Source: Anoxybacteroides tepidamans (GTDB lineage: Bacteria > Bacillota > Bacilli > Bacillales > Anoxybacillaceae). Taken from it: 64,000 nt of DNA. The notes under the pieces were generated by a model, which saw only the letters and a program-made list of their open reading frames with translations, had not been told where the DNA came from and ran no database searches. Shown here one piece after another: positions 53,938 to 63,822 of this stretch (its first letter is position 1; every line of letters begins with the position of its first letter). A program made the translations under genes and the position numbers. Where the stretch lies: positions 476,833 through 540,832 of the forward strand of contig NZ_JACHEP010000001.1 of the NCBI RefSeq assembly GCF_014201465.1. The letters are read 5' to 3'.

Positions 53938-55069
53938 CGCGCCCCACACCTAAAAAGAAAAATAGCTTCCAAATGGTCGATGTCTCTTGCATGTTACGGT
54001 TATGCTTATATAAAAGTGGTACTTCATCGATCGGCTCACCGTCTAAATACAACACTGCTTTGCCAACGACGGTCGGGATGAGTTGCTCATCTTCTTTCCA
54101 TTGTTTTTTCGGTTTGATGAGCTGGATGTGAACGCGCAACTTCGCGATCTCCTGTTCCGTTACCGGATATAATAGATCACGGCTTGCTTGAATGCGGTTT
54201 TTGTAAAAACGGTCATTCACTTTTTGGTCGATTCGTTTTTTGGCGATTTTCGCGAGCACATAATGTTCGAAACCGTATTCATACATGGTGATATGGTCAT
54301 TCCAATCATCAGGAGCGTTGAGCGTGACCGCGATCAACTCCATTCCGTCTTTTTCCGCCGTTGTTACAAGCGTCCGTTTCGCCCGTTTCGTATAGCCTGT
54401 TTTACCACCTGTGCAATATTCATAGAGGTTTGTTAACAATTTATTTTTGTTGCGCCAGATCCGGTCCCATTTTTCATCAGGATTCGGGGCGCGGTACACT
54501 TTTGTGCCAGAGATTTTGCGAAATTCTTCGTTGTGCATCGCATAACGCATCAAAAGCGCCATATCGTAAGCGGTCGAATAATGGTTTTCCACATCATCTA
54601 AACCGTGCGGATTCGCAAAATGCGTATTTCTCATCCCAATTTCTTCCGCTTTTTGGTTCATTAAAAATACAAACCCTTCGACGCTTCCGCCGACGTATTC
54701 AGCGATCGCAATAGCAGCATCGTTTCCCGAGCGAAGCATTAACCCGTAGACGAGGTCGCGCAATTTAATTTTTTCGCCTTCCTTCAAATAAACCGATGAC
54801 CCCTCCGCCCGCACCGCCCGAGAACTCACCGTCACCGTATCGTTCATTTTTCCTGATTCGATCGCAATAATGGCTGTCATAATTTTCGTAATGCTAGCAA
54901 TGCGCCGCTTTGTATAGGCGTCTTTTTCAAACAATACGCGCCCTGACGTTTGTTCCATTAATATCGCACTTTGTGCGCTGACACCTTGTGCCTTTGTTTG
55001 CTTCGGAATACATGAAAAAATGAGCGCCAACACTATGATGAAAACGATCCAGCGTTTCCTTTGCTCCAT
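53930..55069 (-). CDS. dacB: Sporulation D-Ala-D-Ala carboxypeptidase DacB (PBP5*)
   Basis: Mother-cell carboxypeptidase that limits cross-linking of spore cortex. The 379-aa product has a signal peptide (residues 5-27), the serine-peptidase motifs SITK (SxxK), SGN in MLRSGNDAA and KTG in CTGGKTGYTKRAKR, and a C-terminal domain ending in a hydrophobic amphipathic stretch likely to bind the membrane. AAAGGGATGGG precedes ATG 55069. First gene of dacB-spmA-spmB. Confidence 0.95.
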   Translation of the reverse strand: MEQRKRWIVFIIVLALIFSCIPKQTKAQGVSAQSAILMEQTSGRVLFEKDAYTKRRIASITKIMTAIIAIESGKMNDTVTVSSRAVRAEGSSVYLKEGEKIKLRDLVYGLMLRSGNDAAIAIAEYVGGSVEGFVFLMNQKAEEIGMRNTHFANPHGLDDVENHYSTAYDMALLMRYAMHNEEFRKISGTKVYRAPNPDEKWDRIWRNKNKLLTNLYEYCTGGKTGYTKRAKRTLVTTAEKDGMELIAVTLNAPDDWNDHITMYEYGFEHYVLAKIAKKRIDQKVNDRFYKNRIQASRDLLYPVTEQEIAKLRVHIQLIKPKKQWKEDEQLIPTVVGKAVLYLDGEPIDEVPLLYKHNRNMQETSTIWKLFFFLGVGRDG

Positions 55070-55178
55070 GTAATCCCATCCCTTTTGCCGTTTTGTACAA
55101 GTGTATGCGGCAAAAGGGAGGATATGCGCAAAAATTGTACAAGTCTAAGCGAGAAGAGGAGGCCTTCCCTCTCGTTCA

Positions 55179-56345
55179 TCAAAACGCCTTCCAGCGCAAT
55201 TTACTTGCTTGTTCAAACCGGCGTTCCACATCACGCCAATTCACGACATTCCACCAGCTGTTAATATAGGCGGCTCGATCGTTTTTATATTGTAAATAAT
55301 ACGCATGTTCCCATACGTCTAACACAAGCAGCGGAATCGTATCCCATTGCGTCATGAACTGATGCTTTTCGGTTTGTAAAATTTCGAGACGGTGGGCACG
55401 CGGCGACCAGACGAGCAATGCCCAACCGACTCCTTCAACTTTTTTGGCCGCTTCGGTAAAATGTTGTTTAAAGCGGGCGATACTGCCAAAGTCGGCTTTG
55501 ATTTGTTCAAGCAGCGCTCCTTGTGGTTCTCCTCCGCCTTTTGGGGTCATGTTATACCAAAAAATCGTATGCAAATAATGGCCAGAACCGTGGAACGCTG
55601 CTTCGCGCTCCCAATGTGTCAACAGCTCGTAATCGTTCGTTTCCCGGGCTTTTTGCATCATTTTTTCCGCCTTGTTTAAACCGTCGACATAGCTTTGATG
55701 ATGCTTCGTATGATGGAGTTGCATCATTTCTCCGGAAATATGCGGTTCCAACGCGTCATATCGATACGGAAGCGGTGGGAGCGTATGTCCTCCAGCAGAA
55801 ATACGGTCATGTTCTTGACGCAACATTTCTTCGTCTATTGCCTCGTCCGTCACGTCGGCCGTTTTTTCTTCCAACTCCTCTTCCGTTTGATACAGTTGCA
55901 GCGCTCTTTCGTAAAGCGCATCGGCCATCCCTTGAATCTCGCAAATCGCTTCTTCCGTCCATTCTCCTTCATGTTGTGCAAGGCGAACAAGGAAATCTTC
56001 CACTTCACCGCGTGCTCCCGACTGTTGTGCCAGCTGTTTTCCCCATTCCGTCACTTCATGAACATATTGTTGGAACTGCGTTTGCCATTCGACTTTTTCC
56101 GATGTTGATTCTTCTGTTTGTCCCGTCATTTGTTCGTTACGTTCTTGAAACAGTTGCATCGCTTTTTCATAAAGCACGTCGACTGTCATTTGAATGTCGT
56201 AAATCTCTTCTTCGCTCCATTCACCTTCATGCTGTTTGAGGCGGACAAGCAGCTCTTCCACATCCGCACTTCCCTCTTCGCGTAGTTGCTTTCCCCATTC
56301 CATCACTTCATGTACATATTGTTGAAACTGCGCTTGCTGTTCCAT
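55179..56345 (-). CDS. sodF: Fe/Mn superoxide dismutase with duplicated N-terminal module
   Basis: The SOD domain covers about residues 188-388, with the four metal ligands H211 (HHTKHH), H259 (HYLHTIFW), D343 and H347 (LDVWEHAYY) and the gateway Tyr 219. Before it lie two tandem copies of a roughly 62-residue helical module (6-67 and 90-153), each with QFQQYVHEV.EWGKQL and HEGEW.EE.I. and each rich in Glu/Gln. B. subtilis SodF has one shorter extension. Metal preference cannot be read safely. ATG 56345 follows GAGGAGG. Monocistronic between dacB and ypuI. Confidence 0.9.
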   Translation of the reverse strand: MEQQAQFQQYVHEVMEWGKQLREEGSADVEELLVRLKQHEGEWSEEEIYDIQMTVDVLYEKAMQLFQERNEQMTGQTEESTSEKVEWQTQFQQYVHEVTEWGKQLAQQSGARGEVEDFLVRLAQHEGEWTEEAICEIQGMADALYERALQLYQTEEELEEKTADVTDEAIDEEMLRQEHDRISAGGHTLPPLPYRYDALEPHISGEMMQLHHTKHHQSYVDGLNKAEKMMQKARETNDYELLTHWEREAAFHGSGHYLHTIFWYNMTPKGGGEPQGALLEQIKADFGSIARFKQHFTEAAKKVEGVGWALLVWSPRAHRLEILQTEKHQFMTQWDTIPLLVLDVWEHAYYLQYKNDRAAYINSWWNVVNWRDVERRFEQASKLRWKAF

Positions 56346-56418
56346 AGCCAACCTCCTCATTATTTTTATCCGCCATTATCGTATGAGTGATGGGGAAAAA
56401 TCGTTCCCGCCCTTTTTA

Positions 56419-56455
56419 AAAAGAAAAAGCCACCTTCCCCAATCGGAAAGGCAGC
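56419..56455 (-). terminator. Terminator of ypuI
   Basis: An 11-bp stem with three G-T pairs (56429-56440 with 56445-56455) is followed on the minus strand by T5. It lies 11 bases after the ypuI stop. Confidence 0.75.
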
Positions 56456-56466
56456 TTGTTTCTTAA

Positions 56467-56958
56467 TTATTTCGACTGAAGCATTTTTGTCCGGTAATCT
56501 GTTTCATAAAATTCAAGTTCTTCGCGCATTGCTTGGAAACTGCTTTCAAGCGATGCAACTAGCGCTTTGAGCGACGGAGGCGGCGTTTGCCGGAATTTGA
56601 TCGAGTTTCGGCCCGTATACGCCGAACGGCTGTCTTCATACCACACATCATTTTTTGGTGCAAAAAATTCGGTAATGCACGAATGGTAAATGCGATACAG
56701 TGTCTTTTCCGCAGCGGCTTTGCGGAACGGTTCATCGTTCAACACAATGCGGCATGCTTCCAATCCTTCTTCACAATACACAACGAGTCGGCGCAAATTC
56801 GACAGTAGCAATTCGTAATACGCTTTGTCTCCATTTTCTTGCTCGTTCAACAAACCGGTAAGCGTTATTTCATTCAAATATCCCGCAATCGCTTGGACGG
56901 TTTGCTGCAAAAACGCCTCCACTTGCTTCGTTTGATTCATGACAATGGAATTTCCCAT
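56467..56958 (-). CDS. ypuI: YpuI, DUF3907 protein
   Basis: A 163-residue soluble, helical protein with the segments YELLLSNLRRLVVYCEEGLEACR, YRIYHSCITEFFAPKNDVWYEDSRSAYTGRNSIKF and KALVASLESSF. Size and location between dacB and scpB match B. subtilis YpuI. Function unknown to me. TTGGGGGTC precedes ATG 56958. Operon with the unknown gene upstream (17-base gap). Confidence 0.8.
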   Translation of the reverse strand: MGNSIVMNQTKQVEAFLQQTVQAIAGYLNEITLTGLLNEQENGDKAYYELLLSNLRRLVVYCEEGLEACRIVLNDEPFRKAAAEKTLYRIYHSCITEFFAPKNDVWYEDSRSAYTGRNSIKFRQTPPPSLKALVASLESSFQAMREELEFYETDYRTKMLQSK

Positions 56959-56975
56959 AAAAAGACCCCCAATGT

Positions 56976-57395
56976 TTATGATGGTTGCACGATAAACAAA
57001 AGCGGCGATGCGAGTTCATATTCCCCTTTTGTTTCTAAAGCGGCAAAGACTTCTTGAAGCTTTGTAAATTCAATATGCTCAAAATAGCGGTGAAATTCCT
57101 TTTCTTCATTGATATACACCCGTTTTCGATGGCGGAAGCTCGGGTTTTTCAGCAAGCATACGAGCGCCACAATATCTTTAAAATAGACGTCACGTCCGTT
57201 CACCGTAAAAATCGGATTTTGTTTATACGGAGTAAATGACGGAAACAATTCGTCAAAATAGCGCACATATAACACGTGCAGCGTCTTTTCCTCTCCGTCT
57301 TCGACAAACGTCACCTCGGACCGGTTAAAAAAATCTTCGGACGTGTTCGGTTGCGCTTTTTCCAGTTCATACCCGTGACAGCGGCGAATTCGCAT
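56976..57395 (-). CDS. Unknown conserved-looking protein between scpB and ypuI
   Basis: A 139-residue soluble protein of mixed composition, no signal peptide, no membrane helix. AAAGGAGGCTATTG lies directly before ATG 57395 and codon use is like its neighbours, so it is very probably expressed. I do not recognise a family. It is likely co-transcribed with ypuI. A region KNPSFRHRKRVYINEEKEFHRYFEH is strongly charged. Confidence 0.75.
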   Translation of the reverse strand: MRIRRCHGYELEKAQPNTSEDFFNRSEVTFVEDGEEKTLHVLYVRYFDELFPSFTPYKQNPIFTVNGRDVYFKDIVALVCLLKNPSFRHRKRVYINEEKEFHRYFEHIEFTKLQEVFAALETKGEYELASPLLFIVQPS

Positions 57396-57462
57396 ACAAT
57401 AGCCTCCTTTGTTTGCAAAAAGAGAGAAAATTTCGTTACTTTTATCTTATCATACTTGCCAG

Positions 57463-58047
57463 CTATTGTTTCAATGTTTCTGCAAATTTTTCAAAGAATA
57501 AATCGGCTTCCCGTTCCGTTTCATCATCGTCTTGCAATTCCGGAAGCGGCGGCAACTCTTCAAGCGTCTTTAGCCCGAAGTAATCCAAAAACTCTTTCGT
57601 CGTTCCGTATAAAATCGGCCGGCCCGTCCCTTCCGCTCTTCCTACTTCTTTCACAAGCGCTTTCGCCATGAGCGTCTGCAACGGTTTATCGCTTTTTACA
57701 CCGCGAATTTCTTCAATTTCCGCCCTTGTAATCGGCTGGCGATACGCGATGATCGCCAGCGTCTCGAGCGCCGCTTGCGACAAAGAAGAAGAGCCGGGAG
57801 ATTCGACGAGTTTTTTTAAATACGGTGCATGCTCTTTTTTCGTCGCCAATTGAAACACACCGGCAAGTTCGATTAACTGAATGCCGCGGCCCGGCTCGTC
57901 GTAATCCGCTTTGAGCTCACCGATGATTGGCAGCACCTGCTCTTCTGTCATTTCTAACACGGAAGCGATTTGTTTCAGCGACAATCCTTCATCTCCGGCC
58001 GCAAACAATAAGCCTTCGATGATCGCTTTATACTCGTTCATCTTCAT
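57463..58047 (-). CDS. scpB: Segregation and condensation protein ScpB
   Basis: Winged-helix subunit of the SMC-ScpAB condensin. The 194-aa product has the family segments [77 protein letters not shown]. An acidic C-tail follows. ATG 58047 follows GAGGGTGGGG. It overlaps scpA by 20 bases. Confidence 0.95.
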   Translation of the reverse strand: MKMNEYKAIIEGLLFAAGDEGLSLKQIASVLEMTEEQVLPIIGELKADYDEPGRGIQLIELAGVFQLATKKEHAPYLKKLVESPGSSSLSQAALETLAIIAYRQPITRAEIEEIRGVKSDKPLQTLMAKALVKEVGRAEGTGRPILYGTTKEFLDYFGLKTLEELPPLPELQDDDETEREADLFFEKFAETLKQ

Positions 58048-58798
58048 GTAGCCCCACCCTCTCATTGCTCGCAACGAAAATGTCGGCAAAATTCCGCTCT
58101 TGTTCGATGATGATTAAATTTTTTTTCATCAGTTCTAAAATCGCTAAAAACGTCACCACAATATGTTCGCGGTCGTAATACGGGAACAAATCGAAAAAGT
58201 TTTTCCGCCTTTTCGCTTTCCGCAATTCGCTTAAAATTTCCTCCATTCGCCGTTCAATTGGAATTTCTTGACGAGCTACTTTTGTACGGAGCGGCTTTTG
58301 CAGTTTTTTGCGGCGCAACAGCTTCGAAAAAGCGACGAGCATATCGTAGACGGTCACATCGAGCGGCTGCTTTTCCGCTTCGATTTCTGATGCGTACACG
58401 CTTAAATCGCTTGGTGGCTTCGTAAATAACAGCGCCCGTTCTTCTTCGCGCTTTTTCAATTCATGCGCCGCTTCTTTATATTTTTTATATTCAAGAAGAC
58501 GCTGCATTAACTCTTCGCGCGGGTCTTCTTCCAAATCGCCTACTTCCTCATCGAGCAACTCTTCTTCATGTTTCGGCAGCAACATTTTGCTTTTGATTGC
58601 CAAAAGCGTCGCCGCCATTACTAAATATTCGCTCGCGATATCTAACTGCAATTCTTGCATCGCGTGAATGTAGGCCATATATTGTTCGGTAATTTCCGCC
58701 ACGGGAATATTATAAATGTCAATTTCGTACCGGTTAATTAAATGCAATAACAAGTCAAGCGGACCTTCAAATACTTCAATTTTCACCTTATACTGCAC
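58028..58798 (-). CDS. scpA: Segregation and condensation protein ScpA
   Basis: Kleisin subunit of the SMC condensin. The 256-aa product has the conserved N-terminal [31 protein letters not shown], an acidic middle and a C-terminal winged-helix region ([20 protein letters not shown]). I chose GTG 58798 ([12 protein letters not shown]), six bases after GGTGGG; the ATG six bases earlier abuts that site. Translationally coupled to scpB. Confidence 0.94.
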   Translation of the reverse strand: MQYKVKIEVFEGPLDLLLHLINRYEIDIYNIPVAEITEQYMAYIHAMQELQLDIASEYLVMAATLLAIKSKMLLPKHEEELLDEEVGDLEEDPREELMQRLLEYKKYKEAAHELKKREEERALLFTKPPSDLSVYASEIEAEKQPLDVTVYDMLVAFSKLLRRKKLQKPLRTKVARQEIPIERRMEEILSELRKAKRRKNFFDLFPYYDREHIVVTFLAILELMKKNLIIIEQERNFADIFVASNERVGLHEDERV

Positions 58799-58921
58799 GT
58801 TCATCCCACCATTTTCAATGACACTACCGTTAAGTATAGATGATAATCGTGCGTTGTCCAAGCAAATTTTTCCCGATCCTATGATACAATACAAATATCA
58901 TATAGAAAGAAGGGATCATCA

Positions 58922-59434
58922 TTGTATCCAAACGCCTATATCGAGTATTTGCTTCATTTTCATACCGACCGCGATTATTTTGAATGTCACGAAATATTAG
59001 AAGAACATTGGAAAAACGATGAAAAAAAACAGGTGTGGGTGGCGCTCATTCAAATAGCGGTAGCGCTCTATCACCATCGGCGCGGAAACGTACTTGGAGC
59101 GAAACGAATGATGCAAAAAGCAATCGCGCTTGTTGAACAAGAAAAGGAAGCGATCGAACAGCTCGGCCTTGATTATGCCGAACTGCTTCCACTCTTAAAA
59201 CGGTACATCGAGCAAATCGATAAAGGAGAGCGATACGAAAGCATCTGCCTGCCGATCGCCGATGAAACGCTGATGCAAACGTGCCAAACGATATGCAAGC
59301 AGCGAAGGCTTGTCTGGGGGAACAAAAGCGATCTCGACAACGAGTTTTTGCTTCATAAACATGCGTTGCGCGACCGCTCCGATGTCCTTGCTGCGCGCAA
59401 GGAGAAAAAAAAGAAAGGGATGCCTAACAGCTAG
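58922..59434 (+). CDS. ypuF: YpuF, DUF309 protein
   Basis: The 170-aa helical product has the DUF309 core DYFECHEILEEHWK and QIAVALYHHRRGNVLGAKRMMQKAI; conserved acidic and His residues suggest a metal site. Function unknown to me. The start is TTG 58922 after GAAGGG. It is divergent from scpA and convergent with ribT, ending inside the shared terminator hairpin. Confidence 0.85.
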   Translation: MYPNAYIEYLLHFHTDRDYFECHEILEEHWKNDEKKQVWVALIQIAVALYHHRRGNVLGAKRMMQKAIALVEQEKEAIEQLGLDYAELLPLLKRYIEQIDKGERYESICLPIADETLMQTCQTICKQRRLVWGNKSDLDNEFLLHKHALRDRSDVLAARKEKKKKGMPNS

Positions 59435-59442
59435 ACATCCCT

Positions 59443-59444
<2 letters not shown>
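59405..59444 (-). terminator. Terminator of the rib operon, overlapping ypuF end
   Basis: AAAGGGATG (59414-59422) pairs with CATCCCTTT (59436-59444). On the minus strand it is followed by a T-rich tract (A-run 59405-59412). The stop codons of ribT and ypuF both fall in or beside the stem. Confidence 0.75.
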
Positions 59445-59850
<406 letters not shown>

Positions 59851-59894
59851 TCATTACGTATTATAAACGCTATTGTGTTACTTGTGAACTATTT

Positions 59895-60359
59895 CTATGA
59901 AAAAGAGCGAAGAAGGTTAGCCATTTCAATCGCGCTGACCGCAGCTTCCCATCCTTTGTTGCCCGCTTTCGTGCCTGCGCGCTCAATCGCTTGCTCGATC
60001 GTATCGGTCGTTAAAACGCCGAAAATGACCGGTGTTCCCGTCGATAGCGACGCATGAGAAACCCCTTTTGCCACTTCATTGCACACGTAGTCGTAATGGC
60101 TTGTGGCGCCGCGAATGACCGTTCCAAGCGCAATGACCGCGTCATATTGTTTCGATTCCGCCATTTTTTTTGCGACAAGCGGAATTTCAAACGCTCCCGG
60201 CACCCATGCGACTGCGACATCATTTTCATCGACGCCGTGGCGCTTAAGGCCGTCTAAAGCACCCGATAATAGCTTGCTCGTAATAAATTCATTAAACCGC
60301 GACACGACAATTCCGACTTTTAACCCTGTACCGACTAAATTTCCTTCCATGATTCTCAT
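59895..60359 (-). CDS. ribH: 6,7-dimethyl-8-ribityllumazine synthase
   Basis: Condenses 5-amino-6-ribitylaminouracil with dihydroxybutanone phosphate, in a 60-subunit capsid in bacilli. The 154-aa product has [36 protein letters not shown] with the active His and [24 protein letters not shown] 60359 gives the B. subtilis length and lies eight bases after AGGAGG. Confidence 0.97.
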   Translation of the reverse strand: MRIMEGNLVGTGLKVGIVVSRFNEFITSKLLSGALDGLKRHGVDENDVAVAWVPGAFEIPLVAKKMAESKQYDAVIALGTVIRGATSHYDYVCNEVAKGVSHASLSTGTPVIFGVLTTDTIEQAIERAGTKAGNKGWEAAVSAIEMANLLRSFS

Positions 60360-60435
60360 CACCATATCCTCCTATCTTTTCCGTCAGCCGTTTTCATCAT
60401 AATACAAAAATCCTAAAAGATCGACCGTCTTTACG

Positions 60436-61629
60436 TTAAAAATGCAACATATGGCCTAATTTTTCGTATTTCGTTTTTAAATATTTTTCGTTTTCTTTTT
60501 TCGTTGGCATTTGCAACGGCACACGTTCGACAACTTCTAAGCCATATCCTTTTAAGCCGGCAATTTTGCGCGGATTATTCGTCAAAAGTCGCATTTTCGT
60601 TACGCCTAAATCTTTTAAAATTTGCGCACCGATGCCGTAATCGCGCAAATCGGCAGGGAAGCCGAGCTTTTCGTTCGCTTCAACTGTATCATAGCCTTGT
60701 TCTTGCAGCTTATACGCGCGCAATTTGTTCAATAAGCCGATGCCGCGCCCTTCTTGGCGCATGTAAAGCAAGATGCCGCGCCCTTCTTCTTCAATTTGGC
60801 GAAGCGCCGCATGAAGCTGCGGGCCGCAGTCGCAGCGATACGAGCCAAAGACATCGCCGGTTAAGCATTCGGAATGGACGCGAACGAGAATCGGCTCATC
60901 CGGAATAACTTCCCCTTTAACGAGCGCGACATGCTCTTTTCCATCTACAGAATTCGTATAGCCGATCGCTTTAAATTCACCGAATTCCGTCGGCAGCGTA
61001 ATTTCGACTTCGCGCTTGACAAGCTTTTCTTTTCGGCTTCGATATTGGATCAAATCTTTAATCGTAATCATTTTCAAATCAAATTGATCGGCGATTTTGC
61101 GCAAATCCGGCACGCGTGCCATCGTTCCGTCTTCTTTAATAATTTCGCAAATGACGCCGGCCGGCTTCGCCCCGCACAACCGTGCCAAATCCACCGCTGC
61201 TTCCGTATGGCCGGCGCGGCGCAATACACCGCCTTTTTTCGCTACAAGCGGAAACACATGGCCCGGACGTTTAAAATCGCTCGCTTTCGCATTCGGATTG
61301 AGAAGCTCTTGAATCGTCTTCGATCGCTCGTATGCGCTAATGCCGGTCGTCGTCGATTTATGGTCGATGCTAACGGTAAACGCCGTTCCATGCGGGTCGG
61401 TGTTATGGTTGACCATCGGCGCTAAATCGAGTTTGTCTGCCAATTCCTCCGTCACCGGCACACAAACAAGTCCGCGCCCATATTTAATCATAAAGTTGAT
61501 CACTTCCGGCGTCGCCTTTTCCGCTAATGCGACAAAATCGCCTTCGTTTTCCCGGTCTTCATCATCGCAAACAATAATGACGTTTCCTTGGATCAATTCG
61601 TAAATGGCTTCTTCGATCGTATTGAACAT
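60436..61629 (-). CDS. ribBA: Bifunctional DHBP synthase / GTP cyclohydrolase II
   Basis: The N-terminal half (about residues 1-200) makes dihydroxybutanone phosphate: [10 protein letters not shown] with acidic metal ligands, [46 protein letters not shown]. The C-terminal half opens GTP: zinc ligands in [20 protein letters not shown], then [13 protein letters not shown]. Length 397 is normal. It feeds both substrates of ribH and ribD. GGGGGGGAG precedes ATG 61629. Confidence 0.97.
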   Translation of the reverse strand: MFNTIEEAIYELIQGNVIIVCDDEDRENEGDFVALAEKATPEVINFMIKYGRGLVCVPVTEELADKLDLAPMVNHNTDPHGTAFTVSIDHKSTTTGISAYERSKTIQELLNPNAKASDFKRPGHVFPLVAKKGGVLRRAGHTEAAVDLARLCGAKPAGVICEIIKEDGTMARVPDLRKIADQFDLKMITIKDLIQYRSRKEKLVKREVEITLPTEFGEFKAIGYTNSVDGKEHVALVKGEVIPDEPILVRVHSECLTGDVFGSYRCDCGPQLHAALRQIEEEGRGILLYMRQEGRGIGLLNKLRAYKLQEQGYDTVEANEKLGFPADLRDYGIGAQILKDLGVTKMRLLTNNPRKIAGLKGYGLEVVERVPLQMPTKKENEKYLKTKYEKLGHMLHF

Positions 61630-61644
61630 ATACTCCCCCCCTGA

Positions 61645-62295
61645 TTACTTGTAGCCGTGCTTTTCTAAAAACTCAAGCGTGATCGCCGGCGAAGTCTGCT
61701 CTTCTTCTTTTTTGCGAAGGAACTGCTCGACGTATTTGCCGATCACATCGCATTCGATATTGACAATATCTCCAACTTGCTTGTCTCCTAAAATCGTTTC
61801 CGCCCTCGTATGCGGAATAAGGGAAATTGTAAACGTGTCATCGGTGAGCCCGAAAATTGTTAAGCTTGTCCCGTCAACGGCAACGGAACCTTTCAAAATC
61901 ATATAGTTCCGCAGCTGTTTCGACACTTTAATTTCATAATAAACCGCGTTCGCTACAGACTCTTTGCGAATAATTTCACCGATGCCGTCGACATGTCCGG
62001 AAACGAAGTGCCCGCCGAATCTGCCGTTCGCTGCCATCGCCCGCTCTAAATTCACTTTCGAGCCGCGCATTAATGTGCGGAGCGATGTCGCCCGCACTGT
62101 TTCCGGCATGACATCAACGGTAAAGGAGCGGTTTGTAAACGACGTTACCGTCAAGCATACCCCGTTAACGGCAATGCTGTCGCCAAGCTTCACATCTTCT
62201 AAAATTTTTTTGGCGCCAATCGTAAAAACAATCGCTTCTCCGGATTGCTTCATTTGTTCAATTGTTCCGACTTCTTCAATAATCCCTGTAAACAT
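61645..62295 (-). CDS. ribE: Riboflavin synthase alpha chain
   Basis: Dismutates two lumazines to riboflavin. The 216-aa product has two similar barrels, each with a lumazine-binding motif: the first with MFTGIIEEVG, SIAVNGVCLTVT and GHFVSGHVDG, the second with SVAVDGTSLTIF and SLIPHTR. ATG 62295 lies six bases after GGGTGA; an adjacent ATG at 62298 overlaps the ribD stop and is possible. Confidence 0.96.
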   Translation of the reverse strand: MFTGIIEEVGTIEQMKQSGEAIVFTIGAKKILEDVKLGDSIAVNGVCLTVTSFTNRSFTVDVMPETVRATSLRTLMRGSKVNLERAMAANGRFGGHFVSGHVDGIGEIIRKESVANAVYYEIKVSKQLRNYMILKGSVAVDGTSLTIFGLTDDTFTISLIPHTRAETILGDKQVGDIVNIECDVIGKYVEQFLRKKEEEQTSPAITLEFLEKHGYK

Positions 62296-63395
62296 CATGA
62301 CTCACCCTTTATTTTTGGTATCGCGACGACTTTTATATCGGATCCGATCGTTTCAATGCGTTTGATCGTCAATTCCAGCACATCTGCCATTTTCGCAAAA
62401 CCGACTCCGCCAACCGGTGTTCGCGCATCGTTTCCTCCAATGATCTTCGGGGCAAAATAAGCCACGATTTCCTGAACCGCACCAGCTTGTACAAAACTGT
62501 CATGTACACGTGAGCCGCCTTCGACAAAGACGGACGTCACTTTCTGTTCCGCTAGCATGTGCAACAGTTCACGAATATCGATGTTCGGCGCGTTCATTGG
62601 AATGATGCGCACATGCGGTTTTTCGTACAGCGCCATTCTCTCTTTTGGCACGTCACTGCCGACAATAAGCCACGTTTCCGCTTCCGTGTCCTGAATCACA
62701 TTGGCATGAAACGGCGTGCGCAAATGCGTATCTAAAATGATGCGAATCGGGTTTTTTCCCCCTTCCGAAAGCCTTACCGTCAAGCGTGGATCATCGGCAA
62801 TGACCGTGTTCACTCCAACGAGAATCGCATCGTGCAGCGCGCGATAGCTGTGCACGTCACGCCGCGCTTCTTCGGACGTAATCCATTTGCTGTCACCAGT
62901 TTTCGTCGCGATTTTTCCGTCTAAGCTGCACGCATACTTTAACGTCACAAACGGCGTTTTCGTCGTAATGTAGTGGAAAAAGATGCGGTTGAGTTCATCG
63001 GCTTCTTCCTTTAAAACACCGACCGTCACGTCAATGCCAGCGTTTTGGAGCTTTTCAATCCCTTTCCCCGCTACAAGCGGATTCGGATCGGTCGTTGCGA
63101 TGACGACCCGCTTTACGCCCGTTTCGACTAATAAATCGGCGCACGGCGGCGTTTTCCCGAAATGGCTGCACGGCTCAAGCGTCACATAGACGGTCGCCCC
63201 TTTCGCTTTGTCGCCGGCCATGCGAATCGCATGAACTTCCGCATGCGGCTCACCTGCTTTTAAATGGGCGCCGAAGCCGACAATTTCACCGTTCTTTACG
63301 ACGACCGCACCGACAGCTGGGTTGGGAGCCGTTTGCCCGAGGCCTGTTTTCGCCACTTCCAATGCGAATCGCATATATCGTTCATCGTGCTGCAT
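62295..63395 (-). CDS. ribD: Bifunctional riboflavin deaminase/reductase RibD
   Basis: The N-terminal deaminase domain (about 1-145) has the zinc motifs HAEVHA and PCSHFGKTPPCAD; the C-terminal reductase domain (about 146-366) has LKYACSLDGKIAT, SEARRDVHSYRALHDAILVG and FVEGGSRVH. Length 366 is normal. First gene of the operon, after the FMN riboswitch. GGAGGGATTCA precedes ATG 63395. Confidence 0.97.
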   Translation of the reverse strand: MQHDERYMRFALEVAKTGLGQTAPNPAVGAVVVKNGEIVGFGAHLKAGEPHAEVHAIRMAGDKAKGATVYVTLEPCSHFGKTPPCADLLVETGVKRVVIATTDPNPLVAGKGIEKLQNAGIDVTVGVLKEEADELNRIFFHYITTKTPFVTLKYACSLDGKIATKTGDSKWITSEEARRDVHSYRALHDAILVGVNTVIADDPRLTVRLSEGGKNPIRIILDTHLRTPFHANVIQDTEAETWLIVGSDVPKERMALYEKPHVRIIPMNAPNIDIRELLHMLAEQKVTSVFVEGGSRVHDSFVQAGAVQEIVAYFAPKIIGGNDARTPVGGVGFAKMADVLELTIKRIETIGSDIKVVAIPKIKGES

Positions 63396-63416
63396 TGAAT
63401 CCCTCCTTTTTTCGCC

Positions 63417-63448
63417 ATAAAGAAAACCCTAGGAAAAAAGTCCTAGGG
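63417..63448 (-). terminator. Riboswitch-controlled terminator before ribD
   Basis: A perfect 8-bp stem (63427-63434 with 63441-63448) is followed on the minus strand by TTTTCTTTA. It lies between the FMN aptamer and ribD and should form when FMN is bound. Confidence 0.8.
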
Positions 63449-63537
63449 CAGATGTATATGAAGATCGCCTTTTTTTGCATAGCAAAAATAACCCAGCGCC
63501 ATGCCCATTTTTCAATGAACGGCGTGAGTTGTCGGCA

Positions 63538-63666
63538 ATCCTTCTCCCATCCAGACTATACTGTCGGCTCCGGAATTGCACCGGATCGTGCCTGTACGGC
63601 TCGCGGGCTGAGAAACGTTCTGTTTCATTACCGCCGGTCGGGAATTTCACCCTGCCCCGAAGGATG
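63538..63666 (-). promoter_or_regulatory. FMN riboswitch (RFN element) of the rib operon
   Basis: On the minus strand the element reads ATCCTTCGGGGCAGGGTG, AAATTCCCGACCGGCGGT, then AGCCCGCGAGCC and GGTGCAATTCCGGAGCCGACAGT, closing with GGATGGGAGAAGGAT. These are the conserved RFN core blocks and the closing helix. FMN binding should terminate transcription ahead of ribD. Confidence 0.97.
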
Positions 63667-63690
63667 TGTCGCTATATTATATTTTCATTC

Positions 63691-63718
63691 ATTATATCAC
63701 AATAAAGCGAAATGTCTA
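63691..63718 (-). promoter_or_regulatory. Promoter of the rib operon
   Basis: On the minus strand TAGACA (63718-63713), a 16-base spacer ending TGA and a perfect TATAAT (63696-63691) lie just upstream of the FMN riboswitch. The -35 abuts the stop of the small gene upstream. Confidence 0.7.
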
Positions 63719-63805
63719 TCATTTTGCTACGAACAGCCAATACACTGCTCCCCATGCAAAACTTGCTAATAAAAGGATGAAAAATAATACCCAATTTTTT
63801 TTCAT
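63719..63805 (-). CDS. Possible 28-residue membrane peptide upstream of the rib operon
   Basis: A short frame encoding MKKNW followed by one hydrophobic helix and ending YWLFVAK. AAAGGATGAG lies directly before ATG 63805. It follows ppiB by 17 bases and would be co-transcribed with it. I do not know a family. The membrane-helix composition and good ribosome-binding site support it; length is the main doubt. Confidence 0.5.
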   Translation of the reverse strand: MKKNWVLFFILLLASFAWGAVYWLFVAK

Positions 63806-63822
63806 CGTCTCATCCTTTCTTG

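Noticed and set aside
55523-56239. Plus-strand 238-residue frame across the superoxide dismutase
   Set aside because: Antisense shadow; it mirrors the tandem repeat of the real gene and has no ribosome-binding site.
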